A DNA stretch of 10,150 nucleotides from Stenotrophomonas sp. UBA2302. GTDB lineage: Bacteria > Pseudomonadota > Gammaproteobacteria > Xanthomonadales > Xanthomonadaceae. The position numbers were made by a program, and so were the translations under genes. The stretch lies in assembly GCA_002345545.1 (NCBI GenBank), contig DDVW01000069.1:46070-56219 (forward strand), read 5' to 3'. The notes beneath the pieces are model-generated. The model had not been told where the DNA came from. It saw nothing but the letters and a program-made list of their open reading frames with translations, and made no database searches. Positions 1 through 7,422 of this stretch are shown here, piece after piece; the first letter of the stretch is position 1, and every line of letters begins with the position of its first letter.

Positions 1-179
1 GCGACAAACGCCTGATCTACATCAACGCCTTCACCCTGCCCGACCACAACGACATCGATCCTTCCCGCGAAGCGGTCCGCGTCTGCGATGGCGGTGCGCA
101 GTTCTGGGGGGCGGTCTACGACCCGCAGACCGCGGCGTTTTCCGCTATCGAACACAACGGCCCGCCGTCGGTGCCTTGA
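1..179 (+). CDS. 3' end of an unidentified gene (partial)
   Basis: The frame beginning at base 3 is open for 58 codons and ends in TGA at 177-179. The visible C-terminus starts DKRLIYINAF and ends HNGPPSVP. I do not recognise the family. The fragment is soluble in character, with no membrane segment, and has a central stretch rich in Asp, Gly and aromatic residues. It is probably real coding sequence for two reasons: codon third positions are strongly G/C, as in the neighbouring genes, and the Shine-Dalgarno of the next gene (GAGG, 178-181) lies on its stop codon, which is typical of coupled genes in one operon. The start lies outside the window, so length and function cannot be judged. Confidence 0.6.
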   Translation, partial: DKRLIYINAFTLPDHNDIDPSREAVRVCDGGAQFWGAVYDPQTAAFSAIEHNGPPSVP

Positions 180-188
180 GGTCTACGC

Positions 189-860
189 ATGGGAATGCGG
201 CTGCCACGCTGGGTGTGGGTGGGCGCGATCGCCCTCTCCTGCGTGGCCGGCATGGTCAATGCGGTCGGCTTTCTGGGCTACATCAACCACGCGGTCAGCC
301 ATGTCACCGGCAGCACCAGCCAGCTCGGCATTGCACTGGCACAGGGTGACTGGCGACAGGTCGGTCCGCTGTGGGGGTTGCTGATCGCGTTCTCGGCCGG
401 CGCGATGCTCAGCGGCCTGATCATCCAGGACAGCACCTTGCAGATCGGTCGCCGTTATGGCGTCGCGCTGGCCCTGGAATCGGCCTTGCTGCTGCTGGCC
501 ATTCCCCTGTTCCGGCAGCAGCCGCTGTGGGGCGCACTTGCCGCGGCCACCGCCTGCGGATTGCAGAACGCGATGGCCACCACCTTCAGCGGCGCAGTGG
601 TGCGCACCACCCATCTCAGCGGCATGTTCACCGACCTGGGCATCGGCCTAGGTCACCTGTTGCGCGGCCTGCCACTGCCGATGCGGCGCCTGACCCTCAG
701 CGGCCTGATCATCACCGGCTTTCTTGCAGGTGGCTGTATCGGTACCTGGCTGTATATACGTTGGCAGTACGACGCACTGCTTGCCCCGGCGCTGCTGACC
801 GGCATCACCGGCCTTGGCTACGTGCTGTATTACCAGTGGACACAACAGCCGCGCAGGTAG
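189..860 (+). CDS. YoaK/DUF1275-family integral membrane protein
   Basis: The 223-residue protein is very hydrophobic, with about six membrane segments (roughly residues 10-32, 60-82, 90-107, 111-130, 168-190 and 198-216), so it sits in the inner membrane. Family hallmarks of DUF1275 (YoaK) are visible: an N-terminal [11 protein letters not shown] followed by [10 protein letters not shown] near residues 38-47, a GLQNA motif near 124-128, and [17 protein letters not shown] near 138-154. The usual family length is about 210-240 residues, so this copy looks complete. The start at 189 is supported by GAGG seven bases upstream, which overlaps the stop of the preceding gene and suggests translational coupling. 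The molecular function of the family is not established; a transporter-like role is only a guess. It is followed after 34 bases by thiD, but I see no functional link to thiamine. Confidence 0.85.
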   Translation: MGMRLPRWVWVGAIALSCVAGMVNAVGFLGYINHAVSHVTGSTSQLGIALAQGDWRQVGPLWGLLIAFSAGAMLSGLIIQDSTLQIGRRYGVALALESALLLLAIPLFRQQPLWGALAAATACGLQNAMATTFSGAVVRTTHLSGMFTDLGIGLGHLLRGLPLPMRRLTLSGLIITGFLAGGCIGTWLYIRWQYDALLAPALLTGITGLGYVLYYQWTQQPRR

Positions 861-894
861 GACACGTCCACGCCAAACATTGCACAATCGCGGC

Positions 895-1704
895 ATGAGT
901 CCTTCAACCTCCGTTTCCGCCCTCACCATCGCCGGCTCCGACTCCGGTGGCGGTGCCGGCATCCAGGCCGATCTCAAGACATTCGCCGCACACCAGGTAC
1001 ACGGCCTTTCCACCATTGCCGCGCTCACCGCCCAGAACACGCGTGGCGTGACTGCAGTGCATGTACCACCGCTGGATTTTCTGCGCGCACAGATCAACGC
1101 CTGCTTCGACGACTTCAACATCCACGCGGTCAAGCTCGGCATGCTCGCCAATGCCGATGTCATCCATCTCGTGGCCGATGCACTGGAGCGCTACCGTCCG
1201 GCGCAGATCGTCCTGGACCCGGTGATGGTCGCCACCAGCGGCGCCAAGCTGCTCGAGGACAGTGCACTGCAGGCCATGCGTGAACGCCTGCTGCCATTGG
1301 CCACCCTGCTCACCCCCAACACCCCGGAAGCCGAGCTGCTGCTCGACCGCCGCATCGGCAACGCTGCCGACGCCCGAAGCGCCGCCCGCGCCCTGCTCGA
1401 CATGGGCGCCCGTGCAGTTCTGCTGAAGGGCGGCCATCTGCTCGAAGGCGAGCGCGTCATCGACCGTTACTTCGACGGCACCAATGACAGGGAGTTCGAC
1501 CATCCGCGCCTGCCTGTCGATGCCCATGGCACCGGCTGCACGCTGGCATCGGCCATCGCCGCGCAGCTGTGTCGCGGACGGGCCATGCCCGCAGCCTGCG
1601 AGGCGGCCATCGACTACATCGCACGCGGCCTGCATGGCGGCTATCAGCCCGGCCGCAGCGAAGTCATGGTGCTCGACCACATCGGCGCCGCATTCCGCGC
1701 ATGA
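895..1704 (+). CDS. thiD: Hydroxymethylpyrimidine/phosphomethylpyrimidine kinase (ThiD)
   Basis: This cytoplasmic enzyme of thiamine synthesis phosphorylates HMP to HMP-P and then to HMP-PP, the pyrimidine half joined to the thiazole by ThiE. The 269-residue length fits single-domain ThiD (about 265 residues). Ribokinase-fold motifs visible in order are: [18 protein letters not shown] near residues 13-30 (substrate binding), AQNTRGV at 46-52, KLGMLA at 80-85, [11 protein letters not shown] at 106-116, [11 protein letters not shown] at 139-149, LLKGGH at 176-181, and the anion-hole/active-site motif [12 protein letters not shown] at 209-220 with Cys215. The ATG at 895 begins right before the conserved N-terminus. 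The upstream in-frame ATG at 814 lies inside the membrane-protein gene and is unlikely. No Shine-Dalgarno is visible before 895. The stop overlaps the start of the downstream hydrolase (ATGA). Confidence 0.95.
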   Translation: MSPSTSVSALTIAGSDSGGGAGIQADLKTFAAHQVHGLSTIAALTAQNTRGVTAVHVPPLDFLRAQINACFDDFNIHAVKLGMLANADVIHLVADALERYRPAQIVLDPVMVATSGAKLLEDSALQAMRERLLPLATLLTPNTPEAELLLDRRIGNAADARSAARALLDMGARAVLLKGGHLLEGERVIDRYFDGTNDREFDHPRLPVDAHGTGCTLASAIAAQLCRGRAMPAACEAAIDYIARGLHGGYQPGRSEVMVLDHIGAAFRA

Positions 1705-2540
1705 ACACCTGCGCCCGTCTGCCCATCACCAGCGCGGACGGGCATCAGTTCGAACTGCTTGCCCACCTGCCGGCACAGGCGACCGCCAGCCTGTTGTGGC
1801 TGCCCGCGCTGGGCGTTGCCGCCCGTCACTACCAGCCCTTTGCCGACGCGCTGGCCGCCGAAGGCATCGCCGTGTTCCTGCACGAATGGCGCGGCAACGG
1901 CAGCAGCCGCCTGCGCGCGGACCGGCACCATAACTGGGGCTACCGCGAACTGCTGCAGTTCGACCTGCCTGCTGCCGAGGCCGCGGTACGCGCTGCTGCA
2001 CCCGGACTGCCATTCCGGCTCGGCGGCCACAGCCTCGGCGGACAGCTGGCCTGCTGCCATGCCGGGCTGCATGGCGGCACGCTGGAGGCCCTGTGGCTGG
2101 TTGCCAGCGGTACACCGTGGTGGCGCAGCTTCCCGGCCCCGCGTCGCTATCTGCTGCCGGCGGCGTATCGCTTCCTACCATGGCTGGCCCGACGCAGGGG
2201 CGCCCTGCCCGGCCGCCGCCTCGGTTTCGGCGGCACCGAAGCGCGTGGCTTGATCGATGACTGGTCACGCGTCGGTCTGAGCAACCGCTATGCCGCGCGA
2301 AATCTGGCTGACGACCTTGAGGCCGGCATGCGCGGGATCAATGCCTCCATCTCCGCCATCATCTTCGACCAGGACTGGCTGGCGCCCGCCAGCTCGATGC
2401 GGCAGCTGCTGGCGAAGATGCCTGCAGCCAGATATCGGCTGCATGAAATGTCATCCCGCGAGCTCGGCACAAGCGCCGATCACTTCCACTGGATGAAAGC
2501 GCCGCAGAACGTAGCGTCAGTCCTGACAACAGCACGATAG
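1701..2540 (+). CDS. Alpha/beta hydrolase, serine-hydrolase type
   Basis: The 279-residue protein is probably a cytoplasmic serine hydrolase, as no signal peptide is seen. The nucleophile elbow GGHSLGG spans residues 108-114, with Ser111 as the probable nucleophile. Asp226 in the DQDWLAPAS segment is the likely acid, and His261 in SADHFHW the likely base, in the order expected for the fold. HEWRGNGSS at residues 61-69 resembles the oxyanion-loop region after strand 4 in lipase/lysophospholipase-like members. It resembles the predicted hydrolases of COG4757 from memory; the substrate is unknown. The start at 1701 overlaps the thiD stop by ATGA, so translation is likely coupled. Longer in-frame starts would lie deep inside thiD and are not plausible. 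The gene ends 22 bases before the tRNA-Arg promoter, and I see no terminator between them. Confidence 0.85.
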   Translation: MNTCARLPITSADGHQFELLAHLPAQATASLLWLPALGVAARHYQPFADALAAEGIAVFLHEWRGNGSSRLRADRHHNWGYRELLQFDLPAAEAAVRAAAPGLPFRLGGHSLGGQLACCHAGLHGGTLEALWLVASGTPWWRSFPAPRRYLLPAAYRFLPWLARRRGALPGRRLGFGGTEARGLIDDWSRVGLSNRYAARNLADDLEAGMRGINASISAIIFDQDWLAPASSMRQLLAKMPAARYRLHEMSSRELGTSADHFHWMKAPQNVASVLTTAR

Positions 2541-2562
2541 TCAGGGAAATTTCACAAAAGCA

Positions 2563-2591
2563 TTGACGCACTCGCAGCATGTCAGCATAAT
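2563..2591 (+). promoter_or_regulatory. Sigma-70-type promoter of the tRNA-Arg pair
   Basis: TTGACG at 2563-2568 and CATAAT at 2586-2591 are separated by 17 bases, a near-consensus arrangement. The predicted start of transcription, near 2598, would give a leader of about nine bases before the first tRNA at 2607, which is normal for tRNA genes. It lies just after the hydrolase stop codon. Confidence 0.75.
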
Positions 2592-2606
2592 CTCGCTCCT
2601 GACGAC

Positions 2607-2683
2607 GCGCCCGTAGCTCAGTTGGATAGAGTACCTGGCTACGAACCAGGCGGTCGGGAGTTCGAATCTCTCCGGGCGCACCA
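2607..2683 (+). tRNA. tRNA-Arg(ACG), copy 1
   Basis: This is a complete 77-base cloverleaf. The seven-base acceptor stem GCGCCCG (2607-2613) pairs with CGGGCGC (2673-2679), followed by discriminator A and an encoded CCA (2681-2683). The D-loop is of the AGCTCAGTTGGAT type. The anticodon stem CCTGG/CCAGG encloses the loop CTACGAA with anticodon ACG at 2641-2643, and the T-arm contains TTCGAAT. The wobble A is expected to be deaminated to inosine by TadA, so that it reads CGU, CGC and CGA. It is identical to the copy 51 bases downstream. Confidence 0.98.
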
Positions 2684-2691
2684 CGTCAGAA

Positions 2692-2708
2692 GTGGAATTC
2701 CATTCCAC
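2692..2708 (+). other. Small hairpin in the spacer between the two tRNAs
   Basis: GTGGAAT (2692-2698) and ATTCCAC (2702-2708) form a perfect seven-base stem with a three-base loop. It lies in the 51-base spacer and could help tRNA-processing nucleases separate the two tRNAs. It has no following T-run, so it is not a terminator. The processing role is inferred from position only. Confidence 0.45.
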
Positions 2709-2734
2709 ACATCCAAAACAGAACAATGTAATCC

Positions 2735-2811
2735 GCGCCCGTAGCTCAGTTGGATAGAGTACCTGGCTACGAACCAGGCGGTCGGGAGTTCGAATCTCTC
2801 CGGGCGCACCA
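2735..2811 (+). tRNA. tRNA-Arg(ACG), copy 2
   Basis: This 77-base gene is identical to copy 1, with acceptor GCGCCCG at 2735-2741, anticodon ACG at 2769-2771 and encoded CCA at 2809-2811. No separate promoter is evident in the spacer, so both copies are probably cut from one transcript that starts near 2598 and ends at the terminator at 2825. Confidence 0.98.
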
Positions 2812-2824
2812 TTGCATTGAATAC

Positions 2825-2852
2825 AACAGCAGGCATCGCCTGCTGTTTCTGT
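2825..2852 (+). terminator. Intrinsic terminator of the tRNA-Arg transcript
   Basis: AACAGCAGGC (2825-2834) and GCCTGCTGTT (2838-2847) form a perfect ten-base stem with the loop ATC, followed by a T-rich tail (TTCTGTTTCTG). It begins 13 bases after the second tRNA CCA end, the right place to end the tRNA transcript. Confidence 0.85.
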
Positions 2853-3639
2853 TTCTGCATCCCGCTATTGCACGACGCGCGCCCAGGCTGGGACTTCCGG
2901 CCCATGAATCTGGACGCCGATATTCGGCCCGCCCGCCACACACATCGCAGGCCGCCGCATCGGCACCACCGGCACCGCTCTTCGACAAGAAGAAACCCTG
3001 CGTTCGCCACAGCGTTCCTGCAACGCAATCTCCACACGTGACAGCCAAGGACTGGAGAGATCTTTCACCCAGCTGCCGGCAGTGAGATTCCAAACCCATA
3101 CGCGCCTGGCACGATCTATTGAATGATCAGCCCATCCTCTACAACTCCCTGCCGCTGATGCAGAAGTGACTCTCCGACTGTCCCATCCCTCATCCTCGGC
3201 CAGGCGTGCCGGTTTCAGCCGGCGCGGGTGAGTCAGCTTTGCGTCGGCGCTGACAGCAGGGGTCAACCACTGACCCGTGAACCGTGGATGGCTCGTGCAC
3301 AGCCGAACCGCCCATCATGTCCAAAAACGACCTCTTCGCCCGGCCTTGTGATCAGCATGACAAGATCACGCGCAGCACTTCCTGGCGAGACAGCCCCTTA
3401 CGACAAGAAGCTGATCAGCCCCTCTGCGGCATCATCAACCCGCAGCGCCATCCACCTGCACAAACCCGTACAGGCCCGCGGCGAAGACGACAGTATCAGC
3501 CCTTGCGGACAACAGGAAGGACTGCCATGCAGCTGGAGAAAATGCCCCATCCACAGCAAGCCGGTCCACTCCCGCAAGCTCCTCCGTTGCAGACAGAAAG
3601 CACCTTCACTGCGTGCTGAAAACGCAGAAGCGGAAAAGC
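2853..3639. other. Gene-poor stretch of about 790 bases between two terminators
   Basis: I see no gene I can defend here. All six frames contain short open stretches, but their translations are rich in Arg, Pro, Gln and Ser, have no recognisable motif and no Shine-Dalgarno, and use third positions less biased to G/C than the real genes on either side. Small inverted repeats occur: GGGTCA/TGACCC at 3260-3276; GTGATC/GATCAC at 3348-3369; the ten-base palindrome GCTGATCAGC at 3410-3419; and CTGCGT/ACGCAG at 3609-3627. None has a T-run. The stretch could hold a small RNA or the decayed remains of a gene or of an island next to the tRNA genes, but nothing visible decides this. Confidence 0.5.
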
Positions 3640-3666
3640 AAAAAGCCCCTGAAGCAGGGGCTTTTT
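3640..3666 (-). terminator. Bidirectional intrinsic terminator after tRNA-Ser
   Basis: AAAAAGCCCCTG (3640-3651) and CAGGGGCTTTTT (3655-3666) make a twelve-base stem with the loop AAG on the plus strand. Both strands have the T-run, so it can stop transcription both ways. Its main job is probably to end tRNA-Ser, whose 3' end is only six bases away, and it would also catch read-through from the left. Confidence 0.92.
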
Positions 3667-3672
3667 CGCAAC

Positions 3673-3765
3673 TGGCGGAGTGAGAGGGATTCGAACCCTC
3701 GATAGAGCTTTTGACCCTATACTCCCTTAGCAGGGGAGCCCCTTCGGCCTCTCGGGCATCACTCC
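3673..3765 (-). tRNA. tRNA-Ser(GCT)
   Basis: On the minus strand a 93-base tRNA is complete. The acceptor GGAGTGA (3759-3765) pairs with TCACTCC (3677-3683), followed by discriminator G and an encoded CCA (3673-3675). The anticodon stem CTCCC/GGGAG encloses the loop CTGCTAA with anticodon GCT at 3729-3731, reading AGC and AGU. A long variable arm of the class II type, as required for serine tRNAs, precedes the GGTTCGAATCC T-arm. It lies 73 bases downstream of csrA in the same direction and ends at the terminator at 3640-3666. Confidence 0.98.
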
Positions 3766-3805
3766 GTTTTTCTCGCCGCGCCGTGTATTCCGAAGCGGGG
3801 CGCGA

Positions 3806-3835
3806 AGGATAACGTTTATCAGGGTGAAAGGTAAA
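3806..3835 (-). promoter_or_regulatory. Possible promoter for tRNA-Ser
   Basis: Reading the minus strand, TTTACC (3830-3835) and TATCCT (3806-3811) are 18 bases apart, each matching the consensus hexamer at four of six positions. Transcription would start about 34 bases before the tRNA. The element lies immediately after the csrA stop. The match is modest, and the tRNA could also be reached by read-through from csrA. Confidence 0.35.
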
Positions 3836-3838
3836 CCC

Positions 3839-4042
3839 TTATTTGGAAGTTTCTTCACTTCCCGGTGCAGCCGGCTCATCACCGCGCTGGATACGCTGGA
3901 AAATTTCCTCGCGATGCACGGCCACATCCTTCGGCGCGGTGATACCGATACGCACCTGGTTGCCCTTGACGCCGAGCACGGTCACGCTGACCGAGTCACC
4001 AATCATCAGGGTTTCGCCTACACGGCGAGTCAGGATCAACAT
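3839..4042 (-). CDS. csrA: Carbon storage regulator CsrA (RsmA)
   Basis: The 67-residue RNA-binding protein acts as a dimer. It binds GGA motifs in mRNA leaders and changes translation or stability of many transcripts, in xanthomonads including virulence, motility and biofilm genes (RsmA). The whole family sequence is recognisable: [16 protein letters not shown] at the N-terminus with Leu4, then [15 protein letters not shown], then [16 protein letters not shown], which carries the RNA-contacting Arg44. The C-terminal tail is short and acidic (from Asp55). The ATG at 4042 fits the universal MLILTR start and has GGAGA beginning 13 bases upstream with a nine-base spacer. Longer in-frame readings start before this Shine-Dalgarno and are not credible. 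It follows alaS with a 137-base gap that probably carries its own promoter, as in E. coli, where csrA also lies downstream of alaS. Confidence 0.97.
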   Translation of the reverse strand: MLILTRRVGETLMIGDSVSVTVLGVKGNQVRIGITAPKDVAVHREEIFQRIQRGDEPAAPGSEETSK

Positions 4043-4051
4043 TTTACAAAT

Positions 4052-4081
4052 CTCCATGGAACCGGTTGGATTCCCACCGGC
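4052..4081 (-). promoter_or_regulatory. Candidate CsrA autoregulatory site in the csrA leader
   Basis: On the minus strand, CCGGT (4076-4080) and ACCGG (4062-4066) form a stem whose nine-base loop, GGGAATCCA, exposes a GGA. A second GGA in ATGGAG coincides with the csrA Shine-Dalgarno (4052-4055). A GGA in a hairpin loop plus one on the ribosome binding site is the arrangement by which CsrA represses its own translation in E. coli. The stem is only five bases, so this stays a candidate. Confidence 0.4.
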
Positions 4082-4130
4082 ATTGGCGCGCTGTAGCAAT
4101 GCGCCCCACGACAAAGGGAAATGACTCCCA

Positions 4131-4160
4131 ATAGTAACGGCAGGGCGCAAACCGCTTCAA
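4131..4160 (-). promoter_or_regulatory. Possible csrA promoter
   Basis: On the minus strand, TTGAAG (4155-4160) and TACTAT (4131-4136) are 18 bases apart, matching sigma-70 hexamers at about four of six positions each. The predicted start near 4124 would give a leader of about 80 bases that includes the candidate CsrA-binding hairpin. The element begins 20 bases after the alaS stop. Confidence 0.45.
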
Positions 4161-4179
4161 GGCGTCAAGCTTCTCATAT

Positions 4180-6831
4180 TCAGGCCAGATGCGGCTTGAG
4201 CCAGGCCATCGCACCGTCAAGCGCGGCGACAAGCTTCGGCCCGTCTTCGCCGCCGCCCTGCGCCATGTCCGGACGGCCGCCGCCCTTGCCACCGATCTGG
4301 CTGGCAACATGCGACAACAGCTCCCCGGCCTTGACCTTGCCCAGCGCGGCGCCGCTGACACCCGCCACCAGCGCCGCCTTGCCGTCCTGCACGCCCGCCA
4401 GCAGGATGACCGTGTCACCCAGCTGCTGCTTCAGGCGATCCACCGCTTCGCGCAGGGCCTTCACATCAAAGCCTTCCAGCCGCGCCAGCAGCACCTTCAC
4501 GCCGCCGACCTCGACTGCCGAAGCCCCCAAGTCGGCCGTGGCACCCGAGGCCAGCTTGGCCTTGAGCGACTCCAGCTCGCGTTCCAGCTTCTTCTGGCGC
4601 TCGCCCAGCTGGCGGATCTTGTCGACCACATCCGCGGCGCTGCCACCAAGCAGCTGCGCGGCATCATGCAGGCGCTGCTCCTCGCCGGCGACATGATCCA
4701 GCGCCCCCTGCCCGGTCAGCGCCTCGATGCGGCGTACGCCCGAGGACACACCACCTTCGGAGGTGATCTTGAACAGGCCGATGTCGCCGGTGCGCGACAC
4801 ATGGGTGCCGCCACACAGTTCGGTGGAGAACCCGCCCATCTTCAATACGCGCACGTTCTCGCCATACTTCTCGCCGAACAGCGCCATTGCGCCGAAATCC
4901 AGCGCTTCCTGCATGCCCATGTGATGCACTTCGGCCGCATGGTTGGCGCGTACCTGTTCGTTGACCTTGCGCTCGATGATGGCCAGCTCTTCGGCCGTGA
5001 TCGGCTGGAAGTGCGAGAAGTCGAAGCGCAGGCGATCCGGCGCCACCAGCGAGCCCTTCTGCTGCACGTGGGTGCCCAGCACTTCGCGCAGGGCTGCATG
5101 CAACAGATGGGTGGCCGAGTGATTGAGGATGGTGGCGCTGCGGCGTACACCATCAACCGCGCCCGACAGCACGTCACCGAGCTTGATGCCGCCCTGTTCC
5201 AGCCGGCCGACATGGCCATGGAACTGGCCGGCAAATTTCTGTGTATCGGTTACCGCCAGCGTCACGCCGGCGGCCGACAACACGCCGGTGTCGCCCACCT
5301 GACCGCCGGATTCGGCATAGAACGGAGTCTGCGCGGTGAACACGATCACCTCGTCACCGGCCTGCACCGCATCCACCGGACGCCCGTCCCTGATCAGTGC
5401 GACCACTTCCAGGCCGTCGGCCTGCAGTGCGTCATAGCCCTGGAACACCGTCGGCGACAGGGTCGCGACCAGGTCGGCCGGCAGCTGCACGCCGCCACCG
5501 AACTTGCCGGCGGCGCGCGCGGTCTCGCGCTGGTGCTCCATCGACGATTCGAAACCGTCCATATCCACCGTCATGCCACGCTCGCGGGCGATGTCGGCGG
5601 TCAGGTCGACCGGGAATCCGTAGGTGTCGTACAGGCGGAAGGCATCGGCGCCGGGGATCACACCATCAGCGACCTTGGCTGCGACCTCGTCGAAGATCTT
5701 CATGCCGGCATCCAGCGTCTCGGCAAAACGCTCCTCCTCGGCCTGCAGCGCACGCACCACGGTGTCGGCCTGCGTCGCCAGCTCGGGATAGGCCTCGCCC
5801 ATCTGCTCGACCAGCGTCGGCACCAGCTTGCTGAAGAACGGCTGGCGCACACCCAGCATCCAGCCGTGGCGCAGGGCGCGACGGATGATCCGGCGCAGCA
5901 CATAGCCACGGCCCTCATTGGAGGGCAGCACGCCATCGACGATCAGGAACGAACAGGCGCGGATATGGTCGGCGATCACCCGCAGCGACTTGTTCTCCAG
6001 GTCCGCCATACCGGTCAGCTCGGCCGCCTTGCGGATCAGCGCCTGGAACAGGTCGATCTCGTAGTTGGTGTGCACGTTCTGCAGGATCGCCGCCAGGCGC
6101 TCCAGGCCCATGCCGGTATCCACGCACGGTGCCGGCAGCGGCACCAGCGTGCCGTCGGGCTGGCGATCAAACTGCATGAAGACGTTGTTCCAGATCTCGA
6201 TGTAGCGGTCGCCGTCTTCATCCGGCGAGCCCGGAGGACCACCGGCGATGTGTTCACCGTGGTCATAGAAGATCTCGGTGCACGGGCCGCAGGGGCCGGT
6301 GTCGGCCATCTGCCAGAAGTTGTCGCTGGCAAACGGCGCACCCTTGTTGTCGCCGATGCGCACGATGCGCTCCGGCGGCAGGCCGATCATCTTGTTCCAC
6401 AGCTCATACGACTCGTCGTCGGTGTGGTAGACGGTGACCAGCAGGCGCTCCGGCGCCAGCCCCCAGACCTTGGTCAGCAGCTCCCACGACCAGGCGATGG
6501 CTTCCTTCTTGAAGTAATCGCCGAAGGACCAGTTGCCCAGCATTTCGAAGAAGGTGTGGTGACGGGCGGTATAACCCACCGAATCCAGGTCGTTGTGCTT
6601 GCCGCCGGCACGCAGGCAGCGCTGGACGTCGGCCGCGCGCACATAGCTGCGCTTTTCCGCACCCAGGAATATATCCTTGAACTGCACCATCCCGGAGTTG
6701 GTGAACAGCAGGGTCGGGTCGTTGCCCGGCACCAGCGGCGCCGAAGGCACGATGGTGTGACCCTTGGATCTGAAGAATTCCAGGAAGTCGGCGCGGATCT
6801 GGGAGGTGGTGAATTTGGCAGGAGTATTCAT
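4180..6831 (-). CDS. alaS: Alanyl-tRNA synthetase
   Basis: This cytoplasmic class II synthetase charges tRNA-Ala and edits mischarged Ser and Gly. At 883 residues it is full length (E. coli 876). The catalytic domain covers about residues 1-250: the [11 protein letters not shown] segment at 44-54, [13 protein letters not shown] at 178-190, and motif 3 [13 protein letters not shown] at 238-250. The tRNA-recognition region is at about 250-460. The editing domain carries the zinc ligands HSATHLLH (His571, His575) and CGGTH (Cys673, His677), each offset by seven from E. coli. A coiled coil follows at about 737-765, and the C-Ala domain ends with the glycine-rich [15 protein letters not shown] at 848-862. 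I chose the ATG at 6831 because the conserved [14 protein letters not shown] follows at once. Upstream in-frame starts are TTG-type and unlikely. No clear Shine-Dalgarno precedes 6831. It lies 99 bases after recX. Confidence 0.98.
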   Translation of the reverse strand: MNTPAKFTTSQIRADFLEFFRSKGHTIVPSAPLVPGNDPTLLFTNSGMVQFKDIFLGAEKRSYVRAADVQRCLRAGGKHNDLDSVGYTARHHTFFEMLGNWSFGDYFKKEAIAWSWELLTKVWGLAPERLLVTVYHTDDESYELWNKMIGLPPERIVRIGDNKGAPFASDNFWQMADTGPCGPCTEIFYDHGEHIAGGPPGSPDEDGDRYIEIWNNVFMQFDRQPDGTLVPLPAPCVDTGMGLERLAAILQNVHTNYEIDLFQALIRKAAELTGMADLENKSLRVIADHIRACSFLIVDGVLPSNEGRGYVLRRIIRRALRHGWMLGVRQPFFSKLVPTLVEQMGEAYPELATQADTVVRALQAEEERFAETLDAGMKIFDEVAAKVADGVIPGADAFRLYDTYGFPVDLTADIARERGMTVDMDGFESSMEHQRETARAAGKFGGGVQLPADLVATLSPTVFQGYDALQADGLEVVALIRDGRPVDAVQAGDEVIVFTAQTPFYAESGGQVGDTGVLSAAGVTLAVTDTQKFAGQFHGHVGRLEQGGIKLGDVLSGAVDGVRRSATILNHSATHLLHAALREVLGTHVQQKGSLVAPDRLRFDFSHFQPITAEELAIIERKVNEQVRANHAAEVHHMGMQEALDFGAMALFGEKYGENVRVLKMGGFSTELCGGTHVSRTGDIGLFKITSEGGVSSGVRRIEALTGQGALDHVAGEEQRLHDAAQLLGGSAADVVDKIRQLGERQKKLERELESLKAKLASGATADLGASAVEVGGVKVLLARLEGFDVKALREAVDRLKQQLGDTVILLAGVQDGKAALVAGVSGAALGKVKAGELLSHVASQIGGKGGGRPDMAQGGGEDGPKLVAALDGAMAWLKPHLA

Positions 6832-6901
6832 GGGGGACTGGCAATAAGCGGGCGAGCGGGTCCCGACCGTCCTCAAGGACGCGGGAATTCGGGAAACCGA
6901 A

Positions 6902-6914
6902 ACCCTGAAAGGGT
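6902..6914 (-). terminator. Weak terminator-like hairpin after recX
   Basis: On the minus strand ACCCT-TTC-AGGGT forms a five-base stem starting 17 bases after the recX stop, followed by TTTCGGTTTCC. The T-run is interrupted and the stem short, so termination, if any, would be partial. A second small hairpin (CGTCC/GGACG with a four-base loop, 6868-6881) lies further on, in the alaS leader. Confidence 0.35.
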
Positions 6915-6930
6915 ATCAGGCCCGGACCGC

Positions 6931-7422
6931 TCAGTCCTCAGCCTCGTAACGGGTGGCGCTGCGGATACAGCTGCCGTCAAACCCGCGCCGCATCAACAGG
7001 TCCGCCGCCTTGCGCCGCTGCGCCAGCTCCTGCGGCCCCTCCGGCCCGAAGCGACGGCACACCAGCTCCCTGGCGTTTTCGGCCCAGTCACCTTCGAAAG
7101 TAGCCATCGCCGCCTCGATCGCCGCATTGTCCAGGCCATGGGTTCCCAGTTCCGCACGGATATGCAGGGGGCCGTAGCCGCCACTGGCACGGTTGCGCAC
7201 GAGCCCTTCGGCAAACCGCGTATCGTCCTGCCAGCCTTCATCAGCCAGCTTCGAGATCGCCGCATCCACCGCCTCGGCATCCAGCCCGCGTGCCTTCAAC
7301 TTGCGCCCGAGTTCCTTGCGCGAGTGTTCCCGTCGCACCAGCAGACCCAGTGCGCGTTGCAGCGGCGTCTGCTCCCGTCGCCGTTTTCCGCGACCGGCAG
7401 AGCCTGCATCAATCTCATCCAT
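6931..7422 (-). CDS. recX: RecA regulator RecX
   Basis: The 163-residue protein binds inside the RecA filament groove and limits filament growth and recombinase activity. It is helical and made of RecX three-helix repeats: [21 protein letters not shown] near residues 22-42, [38 protein letters not shown] near 55-92 (the family signature), and [23 protein letters not shown] near 131-153. It lies downstream of recA, the usual arrangement. Two starts are possible: GTG at 7434 (four residues longer) and ATG at 7422. I prefer 7422 because the stop of an 11-codon upstream frame with a perfect Shine-Dalgarno overlaps it (TGATG), and because the GTG would touch the GGAAAGG that could serve as its ribosome binding site. 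Production is probably kept far below RecA by the hairpin between the genes. Confidence 0.94.
   Translation of the reverse strand: MDEIDAGSAGRGKRRREQTPLQRALGLLVRREHSRKELGRKLKARGLDAEAVDAAISKLADEGWQDDTRFAEGLVRNRASGGYGPLHIRAELGTHGLDNAAIEAAMATFEGDWAENARELVCRRFGPEGPQELAQRRKAADLLMRRGFDGSCIRSATRYEAED

Noticed and set aside
2541..3099. Minus-strand frames containing the repeated peptide RPERFELPTAWF or RRDSNSRPPGS
   Set aside because: These are translations of the antisense of the two tRNA-Arg genes, a familiar annotation artefact, not proteins.
2865..3266. Open frame of 133 codons on the minus strand in the gene-poor block
   Set aside because: It has no ribosome site, no recognisable motif, and ends near the tRNA-Arg terminator. 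The composition looks like random translation.
3317..3619. Possible 100-residue protein beginning MSKNDLFARP in the gene-poor block
   Set aside because: No Shine-Dalgarno precedes the ATG. Third-position G/C is fair for the first 25 codons but then falls well below that of neighbouring genes, and the remainder is a Gln/Pro/Arg/Thr-rich string without motif.
2607..3639. Integrated element attached to tRNA-Arg
   Set aside because: No integrase, no repeat of the tRNA 3' end beyond the full second gene, and no foreign-looking gene is seen. The second copy is a whole functional tRNA, not an attachment-site remnant.
3228..3683. Open frame of 151 codons on the plus strand
   Set aside because: It runs through the intrinsic terminator at 3640-3666 and into tRNA-Ser, and its codon use is unlike the real genes.
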